A stretch of DNA of 64,000 nt. It comes from an uncultured Pelagibacteraceae bacterium (GTDB lineage Bacteria; Pseudomonadota; Alphaproteobacteria; Pelagibacterales; Pelagibacteraceae). The DNA lies in contig CACHWQ010000003.1 in assembly GCA_902583645.1 (NCBI GenBank), positions 1 through 64,000 on the forward strand. The letters run 5' to 3'. The notes beneath the pieces were generated by a model. It saw only the letters and a program-made list of their open reading frames with translations, searched no databases and was not told where the DNA came from. Shown here piece after piece: positions 62,528 to 64,000 of this stretch. Position numbers and translations under genes: made by a program. Each line of letters starts with the position of its first letter. Position 1 is the first letter of the stretch.

Positions 62528-64000
62528 TACTCACTAATATTAGTTGTGCTTAATTTGGTAAAAGGTACAATTGTTAATGTTAAAAGTAACTCTTCCTCAG
62601 GTGAAATATCGGTGTCATTGTAAAATGTTTTGTTATATTCTATTGCAGCTTTTAGACAATCATTTTCATATTGATAAATTAAATTATAGAACTCGGTGAT
62701 ATCTAATTCTCGGTTCCTTCTTGTAGCAAAACTGACGCTATTATTTTCATCAAATGAATATTTGGTTTGATTTTTTAAATAGCTTCTACTCCCAACCTCT
62801 CCATCCTCTTCTAAATATTGAAAACTGGTTATAAGATTATTAACTGTCAAATTTGTTTCAATATAATTATAATTTGTTTTATCTAAATTATTATCAAGCA
62901 TAAAATCATATTCAAAATTTAAATTATCAAACAAATTAAACTTAACTTTACCTATAATATCTGAATATTTGTTATTTAATGTACTACTTGTAGGTAAATC
63001 TGGATTTGCCTTATCTCTTATAACCTGATTCAAATCAAAAGATATTTTTTCTTCCCCAATTTTATTTTTTAATTGATAATTAAGTCCAGCAGTTAAAGAC
63101 TGACCTCCTTCCACGCCGTTTATCATAGATAGTCTATTAAAAGAGTTAATACTGTTCGTTTCTAACCTTCTATCTTCGTTTGAAATATTCCTTGTATTAT
63201 TTGGACTAAATCTTAATGAGAGATTGGGTTTTAAAAAACCGTCGTAAATTTGACCCTGTTTCTTTAATGGATAACTTAAAGAATACATGAGTTTTGTTAG
63301 CAACTTATTCTCGTTATTAGATTGATTGTTTGAGCCAGTTTTATTTCTTATGTTTGGATTTTTAAATAATAGATGAAAATCTCTAGTAACTCCATTTAAA
63401 TTAAATTTTGTATCGGTAGAATATAATAAATCAGTGATTAAACTTTGTTCATATTTATTAGTTTCATACTGTCTTTGATATAGGCTTGTTTTTAAACTTA
63501 AAGAACTTGACATTTCAGGAGGAAATAAATCTTTTGTAAATTGGATATTTGGGTAAATAAATTCATATCTGTCACTTGAAACTTTTGTTAAATCCTCGTA
63601 ACTTTCAAGCGTAATATCCAACGCAGATGTATCGTTATTACCTTCAAATGATAGAAATGAATGCATTAGGTTATCACTTTTAATTAGTTCAGATCTAGGT
63701 TTAAACTTTTTTAAATAAGTATCATTTGAAACTTGTTCTAAATTTATTTCTAAATTAGTATTTTCAAAATATTTATTTTCATATTTAATTATCGAATTAG
63801 AAAAAAAATGAGATTTAGAAGCTTCTTCATTATTATTAAAACTAGATGTAAAAAAAGCAAAATCCATAATATGATTTAGATTTTTTTCTACTTGTCTATA
63901 TTCATTTTGAAGTAGTAAATTACTGTTTGCAAAAAAACGCGGTTTAAAAGTTAAATCTTTATTGACATCTATGACTTTGAAGTATGGAGTCAATAAAGAC
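62527..64000 (-). CDS. lptD: LPS-assembly protein LptD, 5' end outside the window
   Basis: This is the C-terminal 490 residues or so of the outer-membrane LPS translocon barrel; the frame stays open through the right edge, so the N-terminal OstA/LptA-like domain is cut off. A TTG at 63993 could look like a start but is inside the gene. The opening PYFKVIDVNKDLTFKPRFFAN matches the barrel start of LptD. Alternating Tyr-, Asn- and Asp-rich strands follow, and a near-terminal LTIVPFTKLSTTN ends it. The context lptD-surA-pdxA-rsmA confirms the call. Confidence 0.87.
   Translation of the reverse strand, partial: SLLTPYFKVIDVNKDLTFKPRFFANSNLLLQNEYRQVEKNLNHIMDFAFFTSSFNNNEEASKSHFFSNSIIKYENKYFENTNLEINLEQVSNDTYLKKFKPRSELIKSDNLMHSFLSFEGNNDTSALDITLESYEDLTKVSSDRYEFIYPNIQFTKDLFPPEMSSSLSLKTSLYQRQYETNKYEQSLITDLLYSTDTKFNLNGVTRDFHLLFKNPNIRNKTGSNNQSNNENKLLTKLMYSLSYPLKKQGQIYDGFLKPNLSLRFSPNNTRNISNEDRRLETNSINSFNRLSMINGVEGGQSLTAGLNYQLKNKIGEEKISFDLNQVIRDKANPDLPTSSTLNNKYSDIIGKVKFNLFDNLNFEYDFMLDNNLDKTNYNYIETNLTVNNLITSFQYLEEDGEVGSRSYLKNQTKYSFDENNSVSFATRRNRELDITEFYNLIYQYENDCLKAAIEYNKTFYNDTDISPEEELLLTLTIVPFTKLSTTNISE

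Overview
The window looks like a chromosomal segment of a SAR11-clade alphaproteobacterium (Candidatus Pelagibacter or a close relative). The base composition is very AT-rich, spacers are a few to about 110 bases, and start/stop overlaps of the TAATG or ATGA type are frequent. A retinal light pump heads the window, a tandem glycine riboswitch sits before the glycine cleavage genes, and several families typical of streamlined marine oligotrophs are present (TauD-type dioxygenase, DMT permeases, C1 enzymes). The assignment rests on gene content and recognised protein families, not on a database search. I see no transposase, integrase, CRISPR array, rRNA or tRNA. No gene-free stretch exceeds 300 bases; the longest is the riboswitch leader at 29312-29508.

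Layout. 1-2858: blue-tuned proteorhodopsin, a 2Fe-2S ferredoxin, a thioredoxin-reductase-like ferredoxin reductase and a GST. 2855-7342: a DksA-like regulator (minus), then a surface-glycan-like set (GT39 glycosyltransferase with a frameshift, an unlisted 41-residue membrane peptide, a GT2 glycosyltransferase), a TauD-like dioxygenase and a secreted lyase-like protein. 7349-9086: umuDC with an alphaproteobacterial SOS operator. 9173-13371: two tandem GFA-family proteins, glycerate kinase, TolC and recA, which has a second SOS-like site. 13462-20384: alaS, icd, psd-pssA, a GT8-like protein and rlmE. 20424-24261: a CBS-less guaB, a TPR protein, guaA and panB. 24258-29311: TerC, two paralogous TPR proteins, and 5-oxoprolinase genes split into divergent pxpA and pxpBC, with a DMT permease.

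29340-33849 is the glycine riboswitch with gcvT-gcvH-gcvP. 33856-38842 is a lipid-modification cassette: FAD oxidoreductase, DUF1365, a cyclopropane-fatty-acid-synthase-like methyltransferase (frameshifted), a DUF3833 lipoprotein, a divergent SDR and TspO. 38844-44366 carries a DAO-family oxidoreductase, NAD-dependent formate dehydrogenase, an HPP-family membrane protein paired with an IscU/SufU-like protein, a DMT permease and an arginine:glycine-amidinotransferase-like enzyme. 44367-50201 holds a coiled-coil protein, an MFS carrier, another DMT permease, a DUF255 thioredoxin-fold protein and an HD-domain protein.

50201-64000 is mostly conserved housekeeping: purF, cvpA, an RND/MMPL exporter, dnaB, rplI-rpsR-rpsF, then fabD-fabG-acpP-gmk facing rsmA-pdxA-surA-lptD. 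lptD runs off the right edge. Functionally, the glycine cleavage system feeds one-carbon units to folate, and formate dehydrogenase can oxidise formate to CO2 and NADH, which fits the C1 and amino-acid oxidation expected of SAR11. The light pump can supplement the proton gradient. Both frameshifted genes become intact if one base is removed from a homopolymer, so consensus error must be excluded before calling them pseudogenes.
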